From Lachnospiraceae bacterium (lineage in GTDB: Bacteria; Bacillota; Clostridia; Lachnospirales; Lachnospiraceae), in contig JAITWD010000025.1 of the NCBI GenBank assembly GCA_031285465.1, forward strand, positions 1 to 16,447: 16,447 nucleotides of DNA, written 5' to 3'. How positions within the stretch are numbered: the first letter of the stretch is position 1; the number at the start of each line of letters is the position of its first letter. The position numbers were made by a program, and so were the translations under genes. The notes below the pieces were generated by a model. That model searched no databases and was not told where the DNA came from. It saw only the letters and a program-made list of their open reading frames with translations. Below are positions 1 through 7,728 of this stretch, in pieces.

Positions 1-55
1 CATTAAGCTGCTGTGCATTCATACCGGTTGCTGCATTCCATAAACTTCTTACCAC
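1..55 (-). CDS. flhP: Flagellar rod/hook-basal body protein, FlhP/FlgG-like (5' end only)
   Basis: Only the first 18 codons are inside the window, reading MVRSLWNAATGMNAQQLN. This is the typical N-terminus of FlgG/FlhP-type flagellar axial proteins (a short helix with an SLW-A-GM--QQ pattern). The start is GTG at 53-55, chosen because a perfect AAGGAGG ribosome binding site lies at 63-69 with a 7-base spacer. The gene follows another flagellar axial protein gene and an Mbl-type gene, the same order as Bacillus mbl-flhO-flhP. Products of this family build the distal rod or hook base outside the membrane and are exported by the flagellar type III apparatus. A diverged copy of the double-hairpin intergenic repeat sits directly upstream. 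FlgG and FlhP naming cannot be separated with so few residues. Confidence 0.8.
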   Translation of the reverse strand, partial: MVRSLWNAATGMNAQQLN

Positions 56-69
56 AATATTTCCTCCTT

Positions 70-133
70 AATCTCCCATACATTTTGCAAGCTCTACTTG
101 CAAAATTGCTCAAATCAAAAGTGAAAAACCAAG
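70..133 (-). repeat. Double-hairpin intergenic repeat, diverged copy (flagellar)
   Basis: This stretch matches the repeat found at 13289-13368 and 14545-14624: a CTCCC-ATRCAT block, then a hairpin with perfect 9-bp arms (83-91 and 97-105, TTTTGCAAG/CTTGCAAAA, 5-base loop), then a GCTCAAAT-type AT-rich tail. The hairpin arms differ from the other copies at paired positions (TTTTGCAAG here, TTTCGCAAG there), so pairing is kept. On the minus strand it ends in GGGAGATTAAGGAGG, just before the flhP/flgG-like start. The second, AT-rich hairpin of the other copies is not recognisable here. Confidence 0.6.
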
Positions 134-141
134 CATCGGCT

Positions 142-921
142 TTAATTTATCTTACCTATTTGATTGGCGGCAATATCCAGCGTTCCATCGATTGTTGTAA
201 TTATCTTCTGATTGCTGTCGTACGCCCGTTGAATTGAAATCATATTGACCATTTCGGTCACAATCGAGGTGTTGCCCATTTCCAAATAACCAGAATATAT
301 CTGAGCCGGTGCCTCGGTTTCAACCGCCCCCTCAACCGGCTGGTAGAAGTTCTCTCCAAAGTGCTCTAAGTAGTCATAATTCTCGAAATCGGTCACCTGT
401 ATCTGTGCCACCGTTTGCCCATTTTGGATAACATTCCCCATATTATCAATCTGAGTCTCAGCCAATGAATCCACCACAATATGGTTTCCGTCGGTATCTA
501 AAAGAAAATCACCGTCCTGGGTCACCACTTCTCCCGCCTGATTAACGGTGAAATTACCATCGCGGGTATACTTAACCGACGTCTCCCCCGACTTGTTGGT
601 ATATTCAATCGCAAAGAATCCGGCATCGGTCAAAGCCATATCATAGGTGTTATTGGTTGCCCGCAAGGAACCCTGTGAAAAATCGGTATAACCTTCACCA
701 ATTTTTACTCCCGGATTGTTCACGCCCATATAACGGGCCAAGCGTCCTCCCTCAGAAGCATCCTTGATCTTATAGGCTAAAACATCTTCAAATGAACGGC
801 TGGTTGCACCTTCCTTTTTATATCCAATGGTGTTGGCATTGGCCATATTATTAGTCATAACATCCATTCGGTTTTGTTGATTAACCATACCTGAATATGC
901 TGCATATAAGCCCTTTACCAT
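142..921 (-). CDS. flhO: Flagellar hook-basal body protein, FlhO/FlgF-like
   Basis: 259 residues. It is an axial flagellar protein of the FlgE/F/G family: such proteins are exported through the flagellar type III system and polymerise into the rod. The N-terminus (MVKGLYAAYSGMVNQQNRMD, then MTNNMANANTIGYKK) carries the family signature with the NN-AN-NT-GYK motif. The C-terminus (GNTSIVTEMVNMISIQRAYDSNQK, then IDGTLDIAAN) is the matching terminal coiled-coil helix. The middle part contains the usual GFFAIE and YTRDGNFTVNQAGEVVTQDG strands. Length fits the 250-275 residues usual for FlhO/FlgF. The ATG at 921 follows GGAGGG with a 6-base spacer. The gene lies 101 bp after the Mbl-type gene and before the flhP/flgG-like gene, which supports the FlhO assignment; automatic pipelines may call it flgF or flgG. 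Confidence 0.9.
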   Translation of the reverse strand: MVKGLYAAYSGMVNQQNRMDVMTNNMANANTIGYKKEGATSRSFEDVLAYKIKDASEGGRLARYMGVNNPGVKIGEGYTDFSQGSLRATNNTYDMALTDAGFFAIEYTNKSGETSVKYTRDGNFTVNQAGEVVTQDGDFLLDTDGNHIVVDSLAETQIDNMGNVIQNGQTVAQIQVTDFENYDYLEHFGENFYQPVEGAVETEAPAQIYSGYLEMGNTSIVTEMVNMISIQRAYDSNQKIITTIDGTLDIAANQIGKIN

Positions 922-1022
922 AATACACCCTCCGTCTTAAAAACATGTTTTGTCATCCATCGGCCAGCATAGTGACCTTTTTGATTGCATTTATAAGTTA
1001 ATATTAACCCGTTTAAAGAGCC

Positions 1023-2015
1023 TTAATTTTCACGATACCCGGCTAAAAATTCAACATACTTTCCGGTTCCAACCGCAACCGCAGTCATCGGATCTTCGGC
1101 TGTCATCGTATTTATTCCGGTTTTCTCACAGATCAGTTCCTCTAATCCGCGCAAAAGGCTGCCGCCACCGGTAAGAACTATGCCCCGGTCAGCAATATCA
1201 GCGGCTAACTCCGGCGGTGTTTTTTCCAAAACGCTATGAATTGTTTCAATGATCTGCATCGTAGTTTCCTTCAGTGCCTCTTCGGTCTCTTCTGAAGAAA
1301 CCTTAACCGTCTTGGGTAATCCGGTCACCAGGTTACGTCCCCGCACATCCAAATAATCAACCTCTTGCCGTTTAAACGCGGAACCAATCTTAATCTTGAT
1401 ATCCTCAGCCGTCCGCTCACCAATCAAAAGATTATGTTTCTTACGCATAAAGCGTACCAATGCATCATCAAAATCGTCACCGGCTATCTTAATAGAAGCA
1501 CTTACTACCGTTCCTCCTAATGAGATAACGGCAATATCAGAGGTGCCTCCCCCAATATCAACAATCATATTGCCACATGGCTTGGCAATATCAATCCCAG
1601 CACCAATGGCGGCTGCGATCGGCTCCTCAATAATAGACACTTCCCGAGCCCCTGCCTGCATGGTAGCATCTTCTACCGCCTTCTTTTCTACTTCAGTTAC
1701 TCCACTGGGTACACAGACGGCAATTCGCGGCTTCCGGAAACTTTTACGTCCCAATGCTTTCTGAATAAAATATTTCATCATTTTCTCGGTTACTTCATAA
1801 TTGGAAATAACCCCCTGTCGTAACGGGCGTACCGCAACAATATTACCTGGTGTCCGACCCAGCATCAAACGTGCATCCTCACCAATAGCCTTTATTTTAT
1901 CCGTATCCCGATCAAATGCCACTACTGAGGGCTCCTTCAAAACCACCCCCCGGCCTCTGATATATACGAGAATACTGGCCGTTCCTAAGTCAATTCCGAT
2001 ATCTGTGAACTGCAT
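1023..2015 (-). CDS. mbl: Rod-shape determining actin homologue, MreB/Mbl family
   Basis: 330 residues. It is a bacterial actin that binds ATP and forms membrane-associated filaments guiding lateral cell-wall synthesis. Visible actin-fold motifs are phosphate 1 (DIGIDLGTAS, residues 5-14), TPGNIVAVRPL, the EEPIAAAIGAG segment, phosphate 2 (IVDIGGGTSDIAVISLGG) and the adenosine motif (GIVLTGGGSLLRGLEELI). LLIGERTAEDIKIKIGSAF is highly typical of MreB/Mbl. Length equals that of Bacillus Mbl. The order with two following flagellar axial genes is that of Bacillus mbl-flhO-flhP, so Mbl is preferred over MreB, which normally sits with mreC/mreD. The ATG at 2015 follows AAAGGGG with a 9-base spacer. 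A SigA-like promoter is found about 180 bp upstream. Confidence 0.93.
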   Translation of the reverse strand: MQFTDIGIDLGTASILVYIRGRGVVLKEPSVVAFDRDTDKIKAIGEDARLMLGRTPGNIVAVRPLRQGVISNYEVTEKMMKYFIQKALGRKSFRKPRIAVCVPSGVTEVEKKAVEDATMQAGAREVSIIEEPIAAAIGAGIDIAKPCGNMIVDIGGGTSDIAVISLGGTVVSASIKIAGDDFDDALVRFMRKKHNLLIGERTAEDIKIKIGSAFKRQEVDYLDVRGRNLVTGLPKTVKVSSEETEEALKETTMQIIETIHSVLEKTPPELAADIADRGIVLTGGGSLLRGLEELICEKTGINTMTAEDPMTAVAVGTGKYVEFLAGYREN

Positions 2016-2192
2016 TAATTTCTACCCCTTTCTAAGGTATATGATGTAAGCATATGTGCCTTTTACACTAAATAATATAGACTAAATAAGCTTGCCTTCA
2101 TAATAAATATATAGTAGGTTTATATAATAATTCATATTTTGGTATTTTTTATGATAATTTCCTTTAAAGTTGTCGCCAAAACACACTAAATC

Positions 2193-2220
2193 ATTATAAC
2201 CTATTGAAAGGGTTTTTCAA
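2193..2220 (-). promoter_or_regulatory. SigA-type promoter for mbl
   Basis: On the minus strand, a -35 box TTGAAA (2215-2220) and a perfect -10 box TATAAT (2193-2198) are separated by 16 bases. It faces mbl and would give a leader of about 170 bases. The -35 box is one arm of a small palindrome, TTGAAA-GGGTT-TTTCAA (2204-2220), that could be an operator; no regulator can be named. Confidence 0.65.
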
Positions 2221-2437
2221 AGCACTTTCACAAAAAATTAATATTTTCAAAGTTCACTAAGCCCACTGGCGAAGACTACCGTCAAACCAATCATCATCCG
2301 ATAATCTTTAGCACCTTCATATTATAACATTTTCAGAATGAAATTGTCCTGTAAATTAATGACATAACCCCGTTATTCACTGATAGCGCCATTGTTCTCA
2401 GATAATACCAGCAACTCCATATAATAACAAATCAATC

Positions 2438-2499
2438 GAACAAAAGTGCGCTTCGCACACTCACGCGAGCAAATATCCTGGGTAGCGCAACTTTTGTCC
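2438..2499. repeat. GC-rich imperfect palindrome
   Basis: Arms GAACAAAAGTGCGC (2438-2451) and GCGCAACTTTTGTCC (2485-2499) pair over about 13 bp with one bulged base. Between them lies a smaller hairpin GTGCG-CTT-CGCAC. A further GCGCGCGTAGCTGCGC tract follows at once. The block is much richer in GC than the AT-rich DNA next to it, which suggests a REP-like or MITE-like repeat. It lacks a U-tract on either strand, so it is not an obvious terminator. Confidence 0.45.
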
Positions 2500-2514
2500 C
2501 GCGCGCGTAGCTGC

Positions 2515-2567
2515 GCATCTTTTTTTATCATAGGAGCATTTTCCTATGATATAAAAAGCAAAGATGC
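2515..2567. repeat. Long imperfect hairpin overlapping the uvrA terminator
   Basis: Inner arms ATCATAGGA (2527-2535) and TCCTATGAT (2542-2550) pair perfectly around a 6-base loop. Outer arms GCATCTTT (2515-2522) and AAAGATGC (2560-2567) extend the structure to more than 20 bp with bulges. The outer right arm is also used by the uvrA terminator hairpin, so the two structures exclude each other. Confidence 0.5.
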
Positions 2568-2587
2568 AGACACGCATCCTTGCTTTT
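2553..2587 (-). terminator. Rho-independent terminator after uvrA
   Basis: On the minus strand AAAAGCAAGGATGC (2587-2574) pairs with GCATCTTTGCTTTT (2567-2554) through 14 bp with one G-U pair and a 6-base loop. It is followed by a TTTTTATAT tract. It starts 49 bases after the uvrA stop codon. Confidence 0.85.
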
Positions 2588-2635
2588 ACTATCGACTATA
2601 TCGGCATGTTAGCACAATAACTTTATAGTCCCAGC

Positions 2636-5488
2636 TTATTTCTTTAATATTTTCTTGATATAATGACCGGTGTACGATTTCTTACAAGCTGCCACCTTTT
2701 CCGGCGTCCCCTCCACCAGGACGGTTCCACCACGATCGCCTCCTTCCGGTCCCATATCAATAATATGATCGGCCGTCTTGATAACATCCAGATTGTGTTC
2801 GATGACCACAACCGTATTGCCACCGACCGTCAACTGATGCAAGATCTCCACCAGCTTATGAACATCGGCAAAATGCAGTCCGGTCGTCGGTTCATCCAAA
2901 ATATAGATGGTCTTACCGGTACTACGTCGACTCAACTCGGTCGCCAGCTTAACCCGCTGGGCTTCACCTCCCGAAAGGGTGGTTGCCGGTTGCCCCAACT
3001 TTACATATGAAAGTCCCACATCATATAGTGTCTCGATCTTCCGCTTGATCGAAGGCACATTTTCAAAAAAGCTGTTAGCTTCCTCAATGGTCATGTCCAG
3101 TATATCATAGATATTCTTGCCTTTATATTTAACATCAAGGGTTTCCCGATTGTATCGCTTACCGCCACACACCTCGCAGGGAACATAAACATCGGGGAGA
3201 AAATGCATCTCAATTTTAATAATACCATCGCCGGAACAGGCTTCACAGCGACCGCCCTTGACGTTAAAGCTGAAACGACCTTTCTTATAACCTTTAGCCT
3301 TCGCATCGGTAGTTGCGGTAAAAATATCCCTGATATGGTCAAATACACCGGTATAGGTCGCCGGATTGGATCGGGGCGTCCTGCCGATCGGTGACTGATC
3401 GATGGCTATAACCTTATCCAACTGCTCAATCCCTTTAATTTCCTGATGTCGTCCGGCGATGGTCCGAGCACGGTTCAATTCTTTCGCCAGTCGCTTATAG
3501 AGGATCTCGTTGACCAGCGAACTCTTTCCCGAACCAGAAACCCCGGTCACACAGGTCATGATCCCCAGTGGAATGTCTACATTGACATTTTTTAGGTTAT
3601 TCTCTGCCCCACCGATAATCTGTAGGAACGCGGTAGCAGTACGCCGTACCGGTGGTATCGGAACCGCTTTTCGTCCGCTCAGATATTGACCGGTCACCGA
3701 TTCTTCTACTGCCATTATTTCTTCAGCCGTTCCGACCGCAACCACCTCGCCACCATGAGAACCGGCTCCTGGCCCAATGTCAACCACATAATCGGCCGCC
3801 AGCATGGTGTCTTCATCATGCTCGACCACCAAGAGGGTATTGCCCAAATCGCGCAGATTTTTCAGAGTATTGAGTAGCTTATCGTTATCCCGCTGGTGTA
3901 GTCCAATGCTAGGCTCGTCCAATATATAGCAAACCCCCACTAAACCGGAACCAATCTGGGTTGCCAGCCGGATCCGTTGAGCCTCCCCTCCCGACAATGA
4001 TGCCGTCGCTCTTGCCAGGGTCAGATAATCCAAACCTACATCAATGAGGAAACCTACACGGGCCCGGATTTCTTTAAGAATTTGCTTGCCGATCAGCTTT
4101 TGTTGATCGGATAGGACCATCGTTCCAACGAACTCATGCAGAGCCCCAATTGAAAGGGAGGTCAGCTCAAAAATATTACGATCGCTGACCGTCACCGCCA
4201 ATGATTCCCTTTTCAACCGCATTCCGCCACATTCAGTACACGGAGTAATGTGCATATAACTCTCATACTCCTGCTTAACCGCCTCGGAACCGCTTTCCCG
4301 ATAGCGCCGTTCCATATTCCGTAGCAGGCCTTCAAATTCAACCGGATAAACCCCTTGCCCGCGCTGACCCTTGTAGTGAACCTCCACCTCTTCGCCGTCG
4401 GTTCCGTGAATGATCACCCGCTTTGCCTCTTCGCTTAAGCGACCAAAAGGAACCGATAAACTGAACTTATATTTTTTGGCTAATGCTTGCAGGATGGCGT
4501 TGGTAAAGCTGCCGGGATCGCTACTGGACTGCCAGCCCATTGCGATGATCGCTCCGTTATTAATGCTGACGGTTTGATCGGGGATCATCAACTCAACACT
4601 AAATTTCATCTTGTACCCAAGACCGGCGCAGACCGGGCAAGCACCAAAGGGATTGTTGAAGGAGAAGCTACGCGGCTCGATTTCGGTGATGCTGACCCCA
4701 CAATCGGGACAGGCAAAGCTTTGGCTGAAATTCATCGGTTCACCATCGGTTACATCAACGATCATTAATCCTTCAGCCAGTTCCATCACCCGTTCGATCG
4801 AATCGGTCAGACGTTTCTCCATCCCTGCTTTCACCACTAAACGATCAACGATTATCTCTATATTATGTTTGATATTTTTATCCAGTTTAAAATCTTCGGT
4901 CAGTTCATACAGATTACCGTCGATCCGCACTCGCACATAGCCACTTCGCTTGGCACGGTCAAAGACCTTGGTATGTTCGCCTTTACGTCCTCTGACCACC
5001 GGCGCAAGCAATTGTAACCGACTGCCTTCCGGTAGCTCCATAATCTGATCGACCATCTGGTCGATGGTCTGACGCTTGATCTCCCGACCACATTCGGTAC
5101 AATGGGGGATTCCGATCCGTGCATATAATAAACGAAAATAGTCATAAATTTCGGTGACGGTTCCAACCGTGGAACGCGGGTTACGATTGGTGGATTTTTG
5201 ATCAATGGATATTGCCGGGGAAAGTCCTTCGATTTTTTCTACATTAGGCTTTTCCATTTGTCCTAAAAATTGTCGGGCATAGGAAGATAGCGATTACATA
5301 TAGCGCCGTTGACCTTCGGCATAGATGGTGTCAAAAGCCAATGACGACTTACCCGAACCGGACAAACCGGTCAGCACCACTAATTCATTCCTGGGGATGT
5401 CCAGATTGAGATTTTTTAGATTGTGCTCGTTTGCTCCCCTTATTTTGATAAACTCCCTGCGAGGGAGCATTTTTTTGGATGCCTCCAT
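2636..5488 (-). pseudogene. uvrA: Excinuclease ABC subunit A, interrupted by an in-frame TAA at codon 65
   Basis: UvrA is the damage-recognition ATPase of nucleotide excision repair and loads UvrB on DNA. The frame from ATG 5488 to the stop at 2636 spans 951 codons, matching the 940-960 usual for the family. It contains Walker A of NBD1 (GLSGSGKSS, residues 41-49), paired CxxC zinc motifs (CTECG, CPDCG, CPVC, CEAC, CEVC), two ABC signatures (LSGGEAQRIRLA, LSGGEAQRVKLA), the second Walker A (GVSGSGKSS) and two Walker B segments (ILDEPSIGLH, ILDEPTTGLH). A TAA at 5294-5296 cuts it after RRYM. Reading continues in the same frame with SLSSYARQFLGQMEKP, where homologues read RRYVESLSAYARQFLGQMEKP. 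A single base change GAA to TAA explains it; there is no frameshift. The longer downstream piece could start at ATG 5257 but would lack the first Walker A. A GGAGGA lies 11 bases before ATG 5488; ATG 5470 is an alternative start. It follows uvrB by 98 bp. Confidence 0.92.
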
Positions 5489-5586
5489 CTTGATTTTCGT
5501 CCTCCATATCCTAAGTTCAAATATTGCTATTCCTACAACTATCTTATTAGAGAAATACTGCGCTTATAAATGTTTCCCTAGATCGC

Positions 5587-7572
5587 TTAGTCCATCTGCT
5601 CTAATTGTTTCTTTAATTCGGTCATTTTATCCCGTAAGTCGGCGGCAGTCTCAAAATCCAGTTCGGCAGCCGCCTGCTTCATCCGCTTCTGTACCTGCCC
5701 GACCAGTTTCTCCAGCTCTTTGCGGTTCATTGATTCGGGATCCTTTTCAAATTTCATTTCCTCTTTGGCGATGTCACGGGAGATGGTGATCAGGTCACGC
5801 ACCGCTTTGCGGATGGTCTGGGGCGTTATATTGTGTTCGTCATTATATTTTTGCTGGATCACACGACGACGGCCGGTCTCTTCTATTGCCATCCGCATGG
5901 AGTCGGTTATCCGATCGGCATACATGATAACATGTCCTTCGGCATTCCTGGCGGCACGACCAACCGTCTGGATCAATGAAGTACCTGAACGCAAAAAACC
6001 TTCCTTGTCTGCATCTAAAATCGCCACCAGCGAAATCTCCGGAATATCCAGGCCTTCCCGCAGCAGGTTAATCCCTACGAGGACATCGAAAACGTCCAAA
6101 CGCATGTCGCGGATGATCTCGGCCCGCTCTAGCGTATCAATGTCGGAATGCAGATATTTAATCCTGATCCCAACATCACGCATATAGTCGGTAAGATCCT
6201 CGGCCATCCGTTTGGTCAGGGTTGTGATTAAAACTTTGTTCTTGGCGGCTATCTCTTTATTAACCTCGCCGATCAGATCATCAATCTGACCGGTCACCGG
6301 ACGGACAAATATTTCCGGATCCAGCAGACCAGTCGGGCGGATGATCTGTTCGGTACGTAGTAATTCATGGTGTTCTTCATAGACCGACGGGGTCGCGGAA
6401 ACAAACATCATCTGATTGATCCGCTCTTCAAACTCGTGGAATGCCAGCGGACGATTGTCCTTAGCTGACGGCAAACGGAAACCATAGTCAACTAAGGTAC
6501 CTTTACGGGACTGATCACCCGCATGCATCCCACGGATCTGCGGGATAGTAATATGGGATTCATCCACAATGATCAGATAATCATCGGGAAAAAAGTCCAT
6601 CAATGTATAGGGCGACTCACCGGCCGCCAACCCGTTCAAATGACGGGAATAATTCTCAATACCGGAACAAAAGCCGGTTTCACGCAACATTTCAATATCA
6701 AAATTGGTCCGCTCGGAAATTCGCTGCGCCTCTAATAGCTTGTCCTCACTTTTAAAAAAACGGATCTGCTCTTCCAATTCAGTCTCGATCTTCTGGAGTG
6801 CCGGTGCCATCGATGCCGCATCGATAACATAGTGTGATGCCGGATAGATAAAGACATAATCTAAAATACGTTTGACCTTTCCGGTCAAAACGTCAATTTC
6901 GGTAATCCGTTCGATCTCATCGCCAAACAATTCCAAACGCACCGCCGTATCGGTCGCCGCTGCCAAAAAAACTTCGACCACATCACCGCGTACCCGAAAG
7001 GTACCCCGATGAAAGTCCATTTCATTGCGGTCATATTGAATCTCAACTAATTTGCGGATAATCTCATCACGGTCACGCACCATCCCCTGGCGCAAGGATA
7101 GGGTCATATTACGGTAATAGTCAGGGCTACCCACGCCGTAAATGCAGGAAACACTGGCTACCACGATCACATCCCGCCGTTCGGTCAAAGCAGCGGTTGC
7201 CGAATGGCGTAGCTTATCGATTTCATCATTGATCGACGAATCCTTGGCAATATAGGTGTCGGAGGACGGCACGTAGGCTTCGGGCTGATAATAATCATAA
7301 TAAGAAACAAAATATTCAACCGCATTCTCCGGAAACATCTCCTTAAACTCGCCATAGAGCTGACCTGCCAGGGTCTTATTGTGAGCGATCACAAGGGTCG
7401 GACGCTGTAGCGTCTGAATCACGTTCGCCATCGTAAAGGTCTTACCGGAACCGGTAACGCCTAAAAGGGTCTGAAACTGATTGCCGCGCTTAAAACCATC
7501 GACCAATGCAGCAATGGCCTCTGGCTGATCGCCGGTCGGCTGGAACGGTGCTTGCAGTTTAAACTGATTCAT
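5587..7572 (-). CDS. uvrB: Excinuclease ABC subunit B
   Basis: 661 residues, full length for the family. UvrB is the helicase-like core of the UvrABC repair complex, clamps damaged DNA and recruits UvrC. Visible are Walker A (GVTGSGKT, residues 38-45), the tyrosine-rich beta-hairpin region (YYDYYQPEAYVPSSDTYIAKD), the DESH motif II (IIVDESHIT), helicase motifs V-VI (GINLLREGLDIPEISLVAILDADKEG, TVGRAARN) and the C-terminal UVR domain (KRMKQAAAELDFETAADLRDKM) that contacts UvrC. ATG 7572 has GGGGAG five bases upstream. It heads a uvrB-uvrA operon with a LexA box and promoter about 50-100 bp upstream, so SOS induction is expected. No defects seen. Confidence 0.98.
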   Translation of the reverse strand: MNQFKLQAPFQPTGDQPEAIAALVDGFKRGNQFQTLLGVTGSGKTFTMANVIQTLQRPTLVIAHNKTLAGQLYGEFKEMFPENAVEYFVSYYDYYQPEAYVPSSDTYIAKDSSINDEIDKLRHSATAALTERRDVIVVASVSCIYGVGSPDYYRNMTLSLRQGMVRDRDEIIRKLVEIQYDRNEMDFHRGTFRVRGDVVEVFLAAATDTAVRLELFGDEIERITEIDVLTGKVKRILDYVFIYPASHYVIDAASMAPALQKIETELEEQIRFFKSEDKLLEAQRISERTNFDIEMLRETGFCSGIENYSRHLNGLAAGESPYTLMDFFPDDYLIIVDESHITIPQIRGMHAGDQSRKGTLVDYGFRLPSAKDNRPLAFHEFEERINQMMFVSATPSVYEEHHELLRTEQIIRPTGLLDPEIFVRPVTGQIDDLIGEVNKEIAAKNKVLITTLTKRMAEDLTDYMRDVGIRIKYLHSDIDTLERAEIIRDMRLDVFDVLVGINLLREGLDIPEISLVAILDADKEGFLRSGTSLIQTVGRAARNAEGHVIMYADRITDSMRMAIEETGRRRVIQQKYNDEHNITPQTIRKAVRDLITISRDIAKEEMKFEKDPESMNRKELEKLVGQVQKRMKQAAAELDFETAADLRDKMTELKKQLEQMD

Positions 7573-7619
7573 TCTTGCTCCCCTCTGTGTCCCTTAGACT
7601 ATGTTTGTTTTGAATCATC

Positions 7620-7648
7620 ATTATACCACACCGATTTTAAATTGTATA
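7620..7648 (-). promoter_or_regulatory. Promoter of uvrB
   Basis: The minus strand carries a perfect extended -10 box, TGG-TATAAT (TATAAT at 7620-7625). A weak -35 (TATACA, 7643-7648) lies 17 bases away. The transcript would start about 40 bases before the uvrB start codon. The LexA box lies immediately upstream of the -35. Confidence 0.65.
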
Positions 7649-7656
7649 TAATCAAA

Positions 7657-7670
7657 CGAACGAATGTTCT
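7657..7670. promoter_or_regulatory. LexA/DinR (SOS) box
   Basis: The plus strand reads CGAACGAATGTTCT, matching 13 of 14 positions of the Gram-positive LexA consensus CGAAC-RNRY-GTTYG. It abuts the -35 region of the uvrB promoter, a normal place for repression of uvrBA. Confidence 0.85.
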
Positions 7671-7728
7671 TTTTTATATTTGTTGTTACTGTTTACAGGG
7701 AAATTTAACTATAGTAACGCTGAATTAA

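Larger units (their letters stand above)
2016..2635. other. 620-bp intergenic region between uvrA and mbl
   Basis: No convincing coding sequence on either strand. From the uvrA side it holds the uvrA terminator (2553-2587), an overlapping larger hairpin (2515-2567), a GC-rich palindromic block (2438-2499), an AT-rich stretch with a possible second -10 box (TATAAT on the minus strand, 2321-2326, no good -35), and the mbl promoter (2193-2220). The part from 2016 to 2192 would be the mbl 5' untranslated leader and shows no clear structure to me. Confidence 0.7.

Noticed and set aside
2446..2628. A 60-codon plus-strand frame in the uvrA-mbl gap
   Set aside because: It runs through the palindromes and the uvrA terminator, so its openness reflects repeat structure and not coding.
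5294..5296. Programmed recoding (selenocysteine or frameshifting) in uvrA
   Set aside because: The stop is TAA, not TGA, and the frame does not change; no stimulatory structure is apparent. A nonsense mutation or sequencing error is simpler.
7673..7728. Terminator after the AMP ligase gene
   Set aside because: Only a 6-bp GTTACT/AGTAAC pairing with a 22-base loop and no proper U-tract was found.
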